Source of the DNA: Chara braunii
Taxonomy: Eukaryota > Streptophyta > Charophyceae > Charales > Characeae
NCBI GenBank assembly: GCA_003427395.1
Contig: BFEA01000003.1
Coordinates: 3,254,810-3,302,491, forward strand
Direction: 5' to 3'
DNA: 47,682 nucleotides
Positions 32,647-43,194 of the stretch are shown here, one piece after another. Position 1 is the stretch's first letter, and every line of letters begins with the position of its first letter. Below the pieces are notes generated by a model, which was given only the letters and a program-made list of their open reading frames with translations, searched no databases and was not told where the DNA came from. The translations under genes were made by a program, and so were the position numbers.

Positions 32647-33345
32647 GTAAAGAAAGGGACGGGCACAAGACACAGCACACTCGAGGAATGTTCACACTGG
32701 CACTTCCCAGAAAGTATCCAGCTGCATTCACATCCCTAGCAGCGGTGCATTTTTTTTCCCCCTTTTTTTCGTACTGGTTCCTTGCCCTGGCCGATCCTGC
32801 TACCGGTACCCCCAGGCTCGCAAGGCTCGGCATGCCGGTCGCCTGCGGTTAGGGCTGCATAGCTTGCCGAGGTACTGGCGGACCAGTGGTGGTTTAAGAG
32901 AGAACCAGGATCAAAATAGCACGGATGGAAGTCGTATAGCATGTAAGGAATTACCTTACGTTCGCGTTCTGGCAGTCGTATAGCATGTAAGGAATTACCT
33001 TACGTTCGCGCTCTGTACATTAAAAAAAAACAGGTCAGACGGTTCAGAGAGAGAAAGAAAGGTTTATAGTACTTCATACATCGTACTAAAAGAGATAGTT
33101 ATCACCATTGACTGCGCCAGTGTGAGCATGCCTGGAGTGTGCTGTGGTTCGTGTCCGTCCCTTTCTTTACAGTTGCGATGGTGCCAGTGTGAGTATGTCT
33201 TGAGTGTGCGCTGCCAGTGTGAGCTGGACGGTACCAAAATGGCTGGATGAACAGCCATTTTGAGCATGTCTTGAGTGGACTCGAGGCAGCACACTCAAGG
33301 CATGCTCACACTGGCACCATCGTACTAAAAGAGAGTTATCACCTG
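32647..33345. repeat. Inverted and direct copies of a ~55-bp motif
   Basis: The block at 32647-32701 (starting GTAAAGAAAGGGACGGGCAC, ending TTCACACTGGC) returns inverted at 33116-33170. Shorter copies (CCAGTGTGAG with GAGTGTG) are at about 33183 and, in the first orientation, at 33288-33316. A companion motif, CATCGTACTAAAAGAGA, occurs near 33079 and 33318. A tandem pair at 32930-33011 carries AGTCGTATAGCATGTAAGG twice, 43 bases apart. No protein is recognised. Confidence 0.7.
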
Positions 33346-33485
33346 TTCATCCAGCACATCGTACTAAAAAAGCTCAGCCATTTTGATCCAGTATCACCGA
33401 AAAGCCGGCTGGCGGCATCAGCCACAATCAAAAACACCAAGAAAGAACGCCATTGCTGCAGGTCTTTTGATTTGGCATCCAGGGC

Positions 33486-34110
33486 GATTCCAACTCGGCG
33501 GAAAGAGGCTCGGAGGTGATGGTGGTTCAAAAGTCAATCATGCTCACGGTCCAGATATCATAACGGGAAGAGAACATGGGTGCATCTGCACGAGAACAAT
33601 ACAACACTTCCTGTCAATGATCTGCTGGATTTGGCGACAATAACATCAACCTGAGGAACAAAAGCAGAAGCAGAAGCAACCCCACAATAGCAACAGCAAT
33701 AGCCGCAACAGCTGTGGGCTAATAGCAGCAGCTGGCCCACAGCAGCAACCCGCAGTATCAGTAGAAACAGCTGAGGCATGCGGGGCGATTCCACCTCGGC
33801 AAAAGGGGCGCGGAGGTGGTGGTGGTTCAAAAGTCAATCATGCTCACGCTCCAGATATCATAATGGGAAGAGAGCATGGGTGCATCTGCACGAGGACAAT
33901 ACAACAAACCGTTTCACTTCCTGTCGATGATCGGCTGGATTTAGCGCCACGACAATAACATCAACCTGAGGAACAGAAGCAGAAGCAGAAGCAACCCCAC
34001 AATAGCAACAGCAATAGCAGCAACAGCTGTGGGCTAATAGCAACAGCTGGCCCACAGCAGCAACCCGCAGTATCAGTAGAAACAGCTGAGTAGCTGCACC
34101 AGCAGCAGCA
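33486..34110. repeat. Tandem duplication, ~300-bp unit
   Basis: GATTCCAACTCGGCGGAAAG at 33486 and GATTCCACCTCGGCAAAAGG at 33786 begin two collinear units. Both contain TCAATCATGCTCACG, CATGGGTGCATCTGCACGAG, a CAGAAGCAGAAGCAACCCC block and AGCTGTGGGCTAATAGC. They end in CAG-rich repeats. Open frames are CAG/CTG repeats and not convincing genes. Confidence 0.8.
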
Positions 34111-34127
34111 GCAGCAGCTAACTACCA

Positions 34128-34681
34128 TCTTCACCCGAAAATAACGCCCGGGCATTATATTCAACTCGCCTTAAAAAGATCAGAGTTTCGTTTACACTCC
34201 CTTTTTTCCCAATAGAACGCACCTTCAAATATAACGCCCGGGCGTTATCCTCGAATAGAATGCCCAGGGTTATATTCGAATAGAACGCCCGGGCGTTATA
34301 TTGGAATGTTCTATGGGCAGAGTGCCTTGTAGAGGTAGTATACATGGGTTTTAAAGGGCAGGAGGGGGGTATACATGGGTTTTAGAGGGGGTTGAAAAGG
34401 TTTTTTCCTTCCAACGGGTATGTTTCGGTTTGATTTTTTTTAGTTTGTTTGTTTATAAGGAATTTCTGAAGTGACCCTGAGACAAAAGTTGGTCGCATTG
34501 AAATTCTGAACAACATCTTTTTTCCACAGAATTTTATTTATAAAAAAATAAAAAAATTCCCCCTGAATTTTGGCCCTCACCGATGTTCCCACCAATTTAC
34601 CAAATAATATTCCCCGGGCGAAATATACGAATATAATGTTATATTCCTATAAACTGCCCAGGCGTTATTTTTGGGTGAAGA
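34128..34681. mobile_element. Non-autonomous element with ~30-bp imperfect terminal inverted repeats
   Basis: The left end, CTTCACCCGAAAATAACGCC, is mirrored by the right end GGCGTTATTTTTGGGTGAAG. Several internal copies of the same motif occur, including the perfect 18-bp palindrome ATAACGCCCGGGCGTTAT at 34231-34248. It has no transposase and no clear target duplication. It shares terminal sequence with the short element at 37107-37206. Confidence 0.6.
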
Positions 34682-35045
34682 CAGGAAACAATAAAAGCAG
34701 CGGCAATACCACTGGGCACAACAACACCAGCAGAAGCAGCAGCTCCTGCCCCACAGTAGCAACGGCGGCAATATCAATAGCCAAAACACCAGCAGCAACA
34801 GCAAACAGAAACGGCCTCTGCTGCTACCATAGCCATCAGGCCCATCACTACCCCCACTGCAGCAGCAGTAGTAGTAGCAGTTACTTAAGTAACCGTACCA
34901 ATAGCACAGCAGGAGCAGGAGCAGGAGCAGGAGCAAAAGAAATCACTCGCCAAGTGCGGGAGCAGCAGAAATAGCACACCAGCAGCAGCAGGAGCAGCAA
35001 TAGCACAGCAGGAGCAGCAATAGGATTGCAGAGGCAGCAGCAGCA
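34682..35045. repeat. CAG/CAA-rich low-complexity stretch
   Basis: Degenerate AGCAGC, GGAGCAGGAGCA and AACACCAGCAG triplet repeats flank the inverted-repeat element on both sides, suggesting it inserted into this stretch. Confidence 0.7.
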
Positions 35046-36022
35046 GACTAGTGGCCCTTATTGTTCATTTCTGACCGTTGATCTTCGTAATCGAGGGTGA
35101 AAAATGAATGATCCAGGGTAGTGGGATCTGACCCTTAGAATGTCCGATTCACATTGTGAAACCTGATTGTACACTCAGAACAATGGTGGGGGTCCATTCA
35201 TCGCATGCGGTCGTGATCAGGGGATTGGATGTTTACAGGGACGCTGGACCCGATTTCCAGCAGGTGTTGCTCCCCACCAATAGATGGAGCCTTCCTGAGC
35301 GTGCTAGCGGTGTTTGCTCTTACCAGCACCTCTAGCATGCACTCGGGCTGTTTTTGGTGGGAAAAAAAAAAAAAAAAAAAAAGGGGAGGAGGGAGGGGAG
35401 GAATAACAGAAAAAGTTGAAAAAGGATGCAAAACAAACCTAGGATGTTCGACGCCTGCCCAGTATTCTCAGACAAAAGGTTCGACATCTGTTGTGTTTTC
35501 TCAGACCCAGATAGAATGCGGGAACATAAATATAGCATGATCGACGCCTGCCCATCATTCGCAGACAACATGTTCAATTTCTAACGTGTTCTCCCGAGTA
35601 GACCGCGAGGCTACAATCTCTGAAAAAAATGAAGTAATTGTGACCGAAAATTTGTGCTGATTTCTATTCGGAGAAAAAAAGATAGTCCCGATTCTGCGGC
35701 CTTGCGATATCATCTTGCTTCGAACTGACCGCCCCCAGGTTAATTCAGAGCCAGATCCCACAGGACGTGTTCCACACAGAGATGCAGAAAAGCAGATCAG
35801 TCACAATTTTTTGCACATCTCCACAAACACATCCAGATTGAGACGCTTTTTTCCATCCTCGTTACCAGTGGGATCTGGTCCTTACTTTACTCAACTGATT
35901 CCATCCGGATACGAACTGAGGTCGTTCTGAAGTCCAGCAGTTCATGGATGTACCAACCGACCTGGGCTGCCAGTTGCTTAGTCCCGATTCTTTCCTCTTT
36001 TTTTCCCATTTGTTGTTCGTCC

Positions 36023-36025
<3 letters not shown>
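35046..36025. other. Unassigned region with an A-tract and a short tandem pair
   Basis: A 21-base A-run lies near 35361. A ~95-bp tandem pair covers about 35447-35585 (TCGACGCCTGCCCA repeated, each followed by CAGACAA). Short inverted matches CCAGATCCCAC and GTGGGATCTGG lie near 35753 and 35871. No gene is recognised. Confidence 0.5.

Positions 36026-36075
<50 letters not shown>
36026..36075. repeat. (CT)n/(GT)n microsatellite
   Basis: A CT run passes directly into a GT run. Confidence 0.95.
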
Positions 36076-36109
36076 TGTCTGTCCGCGTCGACTTCAACTT
36101 TCACGGCAA

Positions 36110-36350
36110 TCCAGCTGTGGCCACGTGGGACGATGTGGTCGTTCAAGTGACGTGGCTCACCGCCAGGTGGCCGGTCGTTCGAACTGAACCTCCGCTGCCA
36201 CGTGGCACGATCTACTCGTCCTAGTGACGTGCCAGCAGCCACGTGGCACCATCCGGTCGTTCGACAGACGTTGTCCGTCACCAAGTGGCACTACGCGGGT
36301 TTTCGAGTGCCGCGGTCCGCCGACCGGTCGCTCGAGTGACGTGGCTACCC
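36110..36350. repeat. Degenerate ~42-bp minisatellite rich in CACGTG/ACGT cores
   Basis: About six diverged units share a GCCACGTGG-CAC(G/C)AT block, GGTCGTTCGA and TGACGTGGC. CCACGTGG occurs three times and TGACGTG also three times. CACGTG (G-box) and TGACGTGG are known plant bZIP/bHLH binding cores. Whether this array is regulatory is unknown. Confidence 0.7.
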
Positions 36351-36459
36351 ACTTAGTGCGTTATCCCCTGCGTTATCCCCTGTAAGGGGATTGTCTATCT
36401 GGTCATCAACAACGTCATCATCATAGCCTACCACTCCTAATGCCGCCCAAACACTTCCC

Positions 36460-36660
36460 ACGGCCCTCTTGGGTTTCTCCCCCCTCCCCGTCGCCCCCTT
36501 CCCCCTCGCCCCCCTCCCCCTCGCCCCCCTCCTCCTCCTCCTCCTGATCCTCCACTATCGCCGCTGCCGAGCCCGTGATCCTTTGCTTCCACACCTCTCC
36601 TCGTCCCTCCCTCTCCCTCCCTCTCCCTCCCTCTCCCTCCCACCACTCCTGATGTAATCT
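36460..36660. repeat. Pyrimidine-rich CCCCTCC/TCCCTCC tract
   Basis: A long C/T strand with CCCCTCGCC and CTCCCTCC repeats. Frames on either strand are Gly/Glu/Arg or Pro/Leu/Ser runs and are not treated as genes. Confidence 0.85.
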
Positions 36661-36914
36661 CTCTACACCCGTCTTTCTGAACCACATCGAGGCCAGCAAC
36701 CCCTTCGCCGTCGGCATCTGCGTTCTCTCTCATCGTGCCTGCATCTGTTCTGCAATCTGCGTCCAGGTGCGTCCAGGTGTGACTACCGCCGCCATGGTGC
36801 CGACAACGCATTTGGGTCACAAGGTGAAGATCGTGGCTGCTTCTGTTCCCCGTAAGCACCAGCACGATGGTTTCTCCTAATCACCCAGATAGCAGTTGTA
36901 GATCATACTAATAG

Positions 36915-37080
36915 CGAAGGCCAGCGCGTGGGTCTCTTGCTGGCCCGTCGCAGCGGTTGGGTTTCTTGCTCGGGCGAGCGCGTGGGTCTCTTGCTGGCCC
37001 GTCGCAGCGGGTGGGTTTCTTGCTCGCCTGTCGCCCGTTGCCGCCCACTGCCGCCCACTGCCGCCCACTCGTGCGAAGGA
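36915..37080. repeat. GC-rich minisatellite
   Basis: GCGTGGGTCTCTTGCTGGCC followed by CGTCGCAGCGG is duplicated 56 bases apart. Three GCCGCCCACT units follow near 37040-37068. Confidence 0.85.
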
Positions 37081-37106
37081 AGAGTGGACCTGCTGACCGG
37101 CCTACG

Positions 37107-37206
37107 CTCTTCACCCGAATAGAACGCCCAGTCATTATAACCCTATTCGCAGCAACTTTCAGTCTAGACACAGCGTTAATGACCGGGCGTTCTATTCGGG
37201 TGAGAG
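37107..37206. mobile_element. ~100-bp MITE-like element with ~27-bp terminal inverted repeats
   Basis: TCACCCGAATAGAACGCCCA at the left is mirrored by GGGCGTTCTATTCGGGTGA at the right. The match extends through GTCATTA with one mismatch. It has no coding capacity. The termini relate it to 34128-34681, so both may be moved by the same unseen transposase. No clear target duplication is visible. Confidence 0.7.
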
Positions 37207-37564
37207 CCGTCGCGCCCGCAACAATATCTATTTGCACAGTCGACGCTTATATTTTGTAAGGGGTATTTGCACAGTCGACAAGAAGGACTTTCGTCATGGA
37301 TATGGCAGTCGCCAAGGCGAGAATCGACAGCGGCGGCGGCGGCGGCAATTCTGTTCCAGAGATGATGTTGACATTGTCGGACTTCTTCTTATTCCTCTCA
37401 TACTTAGTGACCTGATCAGACGGCGATGACATCGGCGGCCATTGGACGGTCTGATCCGGCCGACCTGACATGCCGAAAGGATGGCCACTACACTCCCGAA
37501 AGGACGGGCATGACATTGCTCCTTTGTTGATACGACGGATGATCGGGCCGATATGACAATGTCG

Positions 37565-37920
37565 AAAGGACGGCCATTACAATACCCAAAGGACGTCCAT
37601 GACAATTGCCGATCTGCCCATCGGATGGGCCTGACGTTGCCAATCTGCCGATCGGACCGTCAGCACGACATTGCTAATCGGGCGACAATGACATTGCGCG
37701 ATCGGATGGCGGCCATGAATTGCCGCACAGCTGATCCCGACTTCTTCACAATGTCGAGAAGACGGACGGCTATTACAATACCCAAAGGACGCCCATGAAA
37801 ATTGCCGATTTGCCCATCGGATGGCCCTGACGTTGCCGATCTGCCGATCGGACGGTCAGCACGACATCGCTGATCGAGCGACGACAATGGCATAGTGCGG
37901 CCGGACGGCGGCCATTAATA
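37565..37920. repeat. Two tandem units, 191-bp period
   Basis: ATTACAATACCCAAAGGACG at about 37575 recurs at about 37772. CATCGGATGG, GCTGAC/CTGACGTTGCC and CTGCCGATCGGAC follow in the same order in both. Shorter GGACGG/CCGATC echoes extend upstream to about 37420. No gene is seen. Confidence 0.8.
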
Positions 37921-38380
37921 CTAGTATTACCGCCGTCCGATCCGATCCCGACGTCTTGTACCTCAAACTCTTTACGTCCTGATCGATTCCGATCCCGATA
38001 ATTCTGCTCGATTCCGACGTAATACTCGAGAGGATTGACAGGACCTTGACAGCATTCTGCGGACCCATTCCTCCTCAGAACCATACCCGCCCGTCAATAG
38101 GCGGCGATTACCTCTTCACGTGTCCGTTTCTTCCACATGCATGTCCATTGAGATAGGGTCACACGGCCTCTCTCCTGCCTCTCTCTCCTGCCAATGCGAG
38201 TAGGAGAAGGAAGTACCAATGCGAGTAGTCGGTCAGAGGGTAGGTAAATGACACAAATCATGGGGAGGCTGGCCAGAGTGGGTACACGACAGAAATCACG
38301 GGGAGTTGGCGGCGCTGGCTGCGGGAAGCGAGGGGAGGGGGGGGGCGAGAGTAGGAGGAGGAGAAATTCCGCAGATGGCG

Positions 38381-38415
<35 letters not shown>

Positions 38416-38875
38416 TGAAGATGAAGACCGTTAAAAGAATGTCTAGAGGCCCTTCCATGTACTAATAATGAGTCAGATACGGCTCGAATACACGCCCTCA
38501 TTGTCCATCTTTTCGGCCCAAGATGCCACAACTGCACGCCCCCCTCCCCTTCCCCCACCCCTAATCCTCCCCCCTGCTGCTGCACTATGTCGATAGGCCA
38601 CTAAACCCCTCCCGTTTCCCGCTCTTGACCCCACTCCCTTCCCCGCCGCCAAAAAAGAAAAAAAAAAAAAAAAGATTGTCTCAAAGCTCTTTTCCACCCA
38701 CATTTTTGCTAGGCAGGTCCGACCTTCGCAGTCTCCCTACTCCTCCCCCTCCACCCTCCCCCTTCCATCCCCCACTCCAACCGCCAGCACCACCACCTCT
38801 CTTCCCCTCTCTGATGTACTTTGATCTCTGCCTTCTTGAGGGAATCATCAGTGTGCCTTCACCACTCCTGTCACA
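37921..38875. other. Unassigned region downstream of the zinc-finger gene
   Basis: It contains A-tracts near 38386-38412 and 38660-38673 and C-rich stretches. On the minus strand it would include the 3' flank of the zinc-finger gene. I see no clear AATAAA for that strand and no further coding region. Confidence 0.5.
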
Positions 38876-39854
38876 TCATCTGCTCTCCTTCTGATCGCTC
38901 TTCTTCTTCCTCAGCGACTGACTTCTGTCTTTGTCCTTCCTATCCTTTCGCTTTTTTTTCAAATTGCCCTTCCCTTCAGATCCCCCGTTTTCCGCCTGTA
39001 CAGCTTCGGAGGATGCGCCGCCGTCCTTCTTTTTCTTGTTCCGCCTGTTCCTCGGCTTTCTTCTCCGCTTCTTCCCCTGCTGTTCTTGCTGTTCCTTTTG
39101 TTCCTTTTGCGCATCTGCCTCTGACGCCACCATCGCCTTTATCCTTGCCAGTCTCTCCGCATGCGTCTCACCCTCCTCCTCCTCCACCTCACCATCGCTG
39201 TCCAGTATAGGTTTCAGCTTCTTCTCCCCTAATAGCTTCATCCGCTTGAGATGCTTCTTGGAGTTAAGGTGTGCATCCATGTCTTTGTCTGACAAGCAGA
39301 CAACGGAGGGGCAAACCCTACACTTAATCACCGCCGCTCTCCGTCCCACATCCACCAAGGACCGGAATTCTCCCTCATTGTCTCTTGGCTTCTCGGTCTC
39401 TGCATCCTCCACCGCCTCCGCCCAGACATTGCGCTTCTTCTTCTCGACATTAACCGCATGGGAAAGATTTTTCGTTCCCCGATTTCGCAAATCCTCGTCT
39501 TCCTCCTCGTCCGAAGACCCGCTGCCTTCTTCCACGTCAGCGAAATCACTGCCATCCTCGTCGCCATCGCTGTCGCTCGAGCCGCTCTCCCGCCTAACCC
39601 GCTCCTTGCCTTTCGACGCCGCCGCCCCAGTTGTCCTAACCCGCTCCTTGCCTTTCGACGCCGCCGCCGCCGCCGCCGCCCCCGCCCCCGCCCCCGAGAC
39701 ACCAACTGGGGAGTCGGTTAAGTCGCTTCCCGGATCCCTCTGAGAGTCGGCTTCGGATTCGATGTCGGATGAATCAGAGCTTGCCGCCGAGGAGGAGGTG
39801 GATGATGCCCCACCATCATCCACTGGATGAAGCAGCCGATAATCGCGCCTTTTA

Positions 39855-39859
<5 letters not shown>
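38876..39859 (-). CDS. Nuclear C2H2 (U1-like, H-X5-H) zinc-finger protein, 327 aa
   Basis: An intact single-exon frame from ATG at 39859 to TGA at 38876. The frame stays open 13 codons further upstream through a (GA)n run, but that reads as Arg-Glu repeats and MIKRRDYRLLHP is the likelier start. N-terminal ~150 residues: Ser/Asp/Glu-rich and disordered, with KGKERVR twice. Near residue 180 a single finger, CRVCPSVVCLSDKDMDAH..H, has C-X2-C-X13-H-X5-H spacing, the pattern of U1-like/matrin fingers that bind structured RNA. GETHAERLARIKAMV follows, then a very basic Lys/Arg tail (KKRRRKPRNRRNKKKK) that should direct it to the nucleus or nucleolus. It resembles, from memory, conserved plant proteins with a VKCKVCP..HxNSKxH finger of unknown function. 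A ribosome-biogenesis or RNA role is inference. Confidence 0.75.

Positions 39860-39896
<37 letters not shown>
39860..39896. repeat. (CT)n in the 5' leader of the zinc-finger gene
   Basis: A GA run on the coding strand ends directly at the proposed start codon. GA-rich 5' leaders are common in plant genes. Confidence 0.9.
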
Positions 39897-39899
<3 letters not shown>

Positions 39900-40228
39900 C
39901 GGACAAATGAACGAACGAACGAACAAAATACAAGAGGACAACTGACTGCTCACGTTCCAGCGACTGCTTGCTTCGGCTGCAGTTAGTCGAGAGGGAATGG
40001 GCGAACAGAGCGTGAGCGATGGCGAACTTCAGCTTGGTACGACCAGTTGAAGTCCACGCGATCATATGGATACTTGCACACTACGTCCGAATGTGACCTG
40101 CCGAGCCTCGAGGGACCAGGTACCGTGCCAGTTCCTGCCAGTCCGAAAGAAAAAATTTGCGCTTCGTCCCCTCAAATCGTGCCCCATTGCCCCGAGAACC
40201 CGTGGGTACAGCGGAATGCCCTTTGATG
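39897..40228. other. Upstream region of the zinc-finger gene
   Basis: It would contain the minus-strand promoter. I see no clear TATA box. (GAAC)n-like sequence lies at 39908-39925. Confidence 0.4.
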
Positions 40229-40345
40229 CCTCCATCTTTCGGTAATACCCCTGTCAGAGGGATGCGCAAACTTGGACCGTGGTGACGCTTCATCTTTGGA
40301 TAATACCCCTGCCCGAGGGGTGCGCAAATTTGGGCCCTGCCAGTC
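40229..40345. repeat. Tandem pair, ~62-bp unit
   Basis: TCATCTTTGGATAATACCCC and its neighbour CCATCTTTCGGTAATACCCC are each followed by TG, a GAGGG-type block and TGCGCAAA(C/T)TTGG. Confidence 0.8.
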
Positions 40346-40715
40346 GGGCCCAGACATCCTGGCCAGCAACTTCTCTCACCCGGTTTGCCATACTAAAGCG
40401 GGGCAACTTTAGAGATTCACTGACCCATTCGGACCGCAACTTTGCGGCCCGATTGCTTTTTTATTTTCGTTTCACATGCCCGAATTCAAGCGTTTGAGCC
40501 ACTTCAATGCATGAACATTCATGCAGCCGCAACCGCCTTTGAACGTAACCTCCGGGTATGTCAGCACACCTTGTCTCTATCACGGTATGTGTCCTCCATG
40601 TTACGCCTCATCCCACCCCATTCTTATTCCTCCTTCATCTTGTCTCCTTGCACCACCTCCTCCTCACTTTATCCCTCCTCCTTCATATTGTATTTCTCAT
40701 ATAGTCTTTTGCAGG
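40346..40715. other. Unassigned spacer
   Basis: Pyrimidine-rich in its right half (CCTCCT repeats). No gene, RNA or repeat family recognised. Confidence 0.45.
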
Positions 40716-43000
40716 GTTGTCGGCGTTCGGGACGGGCCGAACGCCGGAACCCGGACGCCCGAACGTTCGGCACCCCCTCTCGACGCGTTCGGCCGTTCGG
40801 CCGAAGGCGGATCTATAAAAAAAAAAAAAAAAAAAAATGAATTCCAAAATATCTGAACAAAATATATGTTGTGCAGAAGAATAAACTAAACAACATTTGC
40901 CTCAACGTTATATCCAAATTCTTTACCAAATTTGAAATAAAAATCAAATACTAAAAATAAATAATAATATTGAAAATTAGAAAAAATAAAACGAGAATTA
41001 AATTATTGAGTGGGCGAGCACGTTTTTTACACCGCCATCTTTGGCGATTTTTTTTTATTTTTTTTTTTGAGACAAATGCCATGAAAATTTATATATGTGT
41101 ATCTGACATAATAGAGAATCTACGAATAAAGTTTGAAAAAATAATAAATTGTTTATGCCTCGAAATAAATGAAAAACAAAAAGTGAAAAAAGAAAAAAAC
41201 CAAATTTGTGAGTGGGCAAGCAAGTTTTGACACCACCACCTTTAAGGATTTTTCTTTTTTTTTTGGCTGAACAAAATGACTTCAAAATTAAGTCGGAGAT
41301 ACCTTACATCACAAAGAACTCACAAAAACAAACTCAAAAAAAATAATAATATTTGGGTGCCAAAATAATTTTTTACGGGGTTCGAACCCCTTCAAGTTCG
41401 GGCCCCGTACGGGGACCCGAACGCCCAAACGTTCGGGGGTCAGCTTAGGGGTCTCCGTACGTTCGGCCTGGAAACCCAAGTCTTTTGTATCAATTTGATT
41501 TTTACCAACTTGATTTAGTAAGTCCAGGTAATAAACAAGTGTGCGTTATCTCTTAAAATGTATGATGAGATAGTCCAATAAACTTTCGATCTTTCAGTTA
41601 TAAAACATATACTTTGTATGCGCATACCTACAATATTACGAGGTGAAATTTACAATGTCTTTATAAAACAATTCATTTTGGCAGAGGGGGGAAAAAAAAA
41701 AACATTTTTAACAATCTCTAATTTTTTTTTTTTACTTTTTTTTTTTAACATACTTTACAATTTAATATATAATCTCAAATTTATATTTATAATCAACGGG
41801 CCTAGCTTAATTAGTACAATCTTGAACTGTTGAAATACAAATTCAAATTTCAATTCAAATACATTAAAAAAAAAAAAAATCATTATGAATTGTTTGGGAA
41901 CAGTTTGTGTAATTATGATATTTAAAGGGTATCGCTAATTTTTTTTTTTTAATGATAGCTATCATAACTTTGTGTATTATAATAATCAATTAATCAAATA
42001 GTGAAGTGATGATTTAACTGTTATGATAAATTGATTGTTTAATTAAATTGATTAATATAGTAATTGAATGTTTATTTCAATCAATTATCAGTCAAATTAC
42101 AGTCAATACTATTTTTGTTACTATTGTTGTTGTTATTGTTGTTGTTGTTCGTGTTGTTGGTGTTAAGATGTGTGAGTATACGAGCGAGAAAAATGAAGTA
42201 TAATCTACTAAGATAATAAGTGAGAGATATATTTATCATGTTTTTCATTATCATCTTTAAATATTGTTGCACACAGGGTTGTCAAGCCGAACGTACGGAG
42301 GCCCCTAAGCTGACCCCCGAACGTTCAGGCGTTCGGGTCCTCGTACGGAGCCCGAACCTGAAGGGGTTCGGATCCCTCAAAAACTTATTTTGACACCTAA
42401 ATATTATTATATTTTTCTGAATTTTTTTTTTATAGTTATTTGTGATGTAAGGTCTGTCCCTCTTAATTTTGAAGCTATTCTGTTCAGGAAAAAAAAAATG
42501 AAAAATCGGCAAAGATGGTGGTGTCAAAACTTGCTTGCCCACTCACTAATTTATTTTCTCTCTCTTTTCATTTTTTATTTTTCTTTTATTTCGGGGCATG
42601 AAAAAAAATATAATTTTTTTTAACTTTATTTGTAGATTATTTATTATGTAAGATACACATGCATAAATTTTCATGGCATTTGTCACAGTAAAAAAAAATT
42701 AGAAAAATCGCCAAAGATGGCGGTGGCAAAAACGTGCTCGCCCACTCAATAATGTCATTCTCGTTTTATTTTTTCTAATTTTTATTATTATTATTTATTT
42801 TCAGTATTTGATTTTTATTTCCAATTTGGCAAAGAATTTGAATGTAACGTTGGGGAAAATGTTGTTTCGTTTATTCTTCTGCATAACATATATTGTTGTT
42901 TTTTTTTTTTTTTTTTCACGTTTGGCCGAACGGTCAAACGCGTCGAGAGGGGGTGCCGAACATTCGGGCGTTCTGCTGGTCCCGAACGCCGGTGTCGAGT
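40716..43000. mobile_element. Inverted pair of ~770-bp AT-rich elements with hAT-like ends
   Basis: The left arm (about 40716-41485) is repeated as reverse complement at about 42274-43000, around a ~790-bp AT-rich centre. Matching blocks in order include GGCACCCCCTCTCGACGCGT, GCAGAAGAATAAAC, GAGTGGGCGAGCACGTTTTT, CAAATGCCATGAAAATTTAT, GAGTGGGCAAGCAAGTTTTG, CTTACATCACAAA and GGGGTCAGCTTAGGGG. Each arm is bounded by GC-rich CGTTCGG segments. CAGGGTTGTC begins the left arm and, at 42274, the right arm. CAGGG ends are typical of hAT MITEs, so these may be two related MITEs in opposite orientation or one element with very long inverted ends. There is no transposase frame. Confidence 0.8.
41486..42273. 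other. AT-rich centre between the inverted arms
   Basis: Strongly A/T, with (TTG)n near 42115-42155 and several T-runs. No gene is seen. Confidence 0.6.
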
Positions 43001-43194
43001 GCATAGGCTTCCGTCAACTCCTATTTTTCACTACGTTCTTTTTCTGACATGCAGACAGGTAAAGAGTTGAAGAAAGGTTAATATTTCCAACATTCCTTGA
43101 GCAAGCATAGTGTCGATCCCTTCTCACATACACCCTTTACCTACCGGCACAATCAACAGAAGAAACAACCCAAAAATCATCCATGTAAGCACGA

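Noticed and set aside
36421-36865. Minus-strand Gly/Glu/Arg-rich frames
   Set aside because: They arise from the CCCCTCC/TCCCTCC tract. No domain or start context supports a gene.
38931-39743. Plus-strand 270-aa Ser/Phe/Leu-rich frame
   Set aside because: It is the antisense shadow of the acidic zinc-finger gene on the minus strand.
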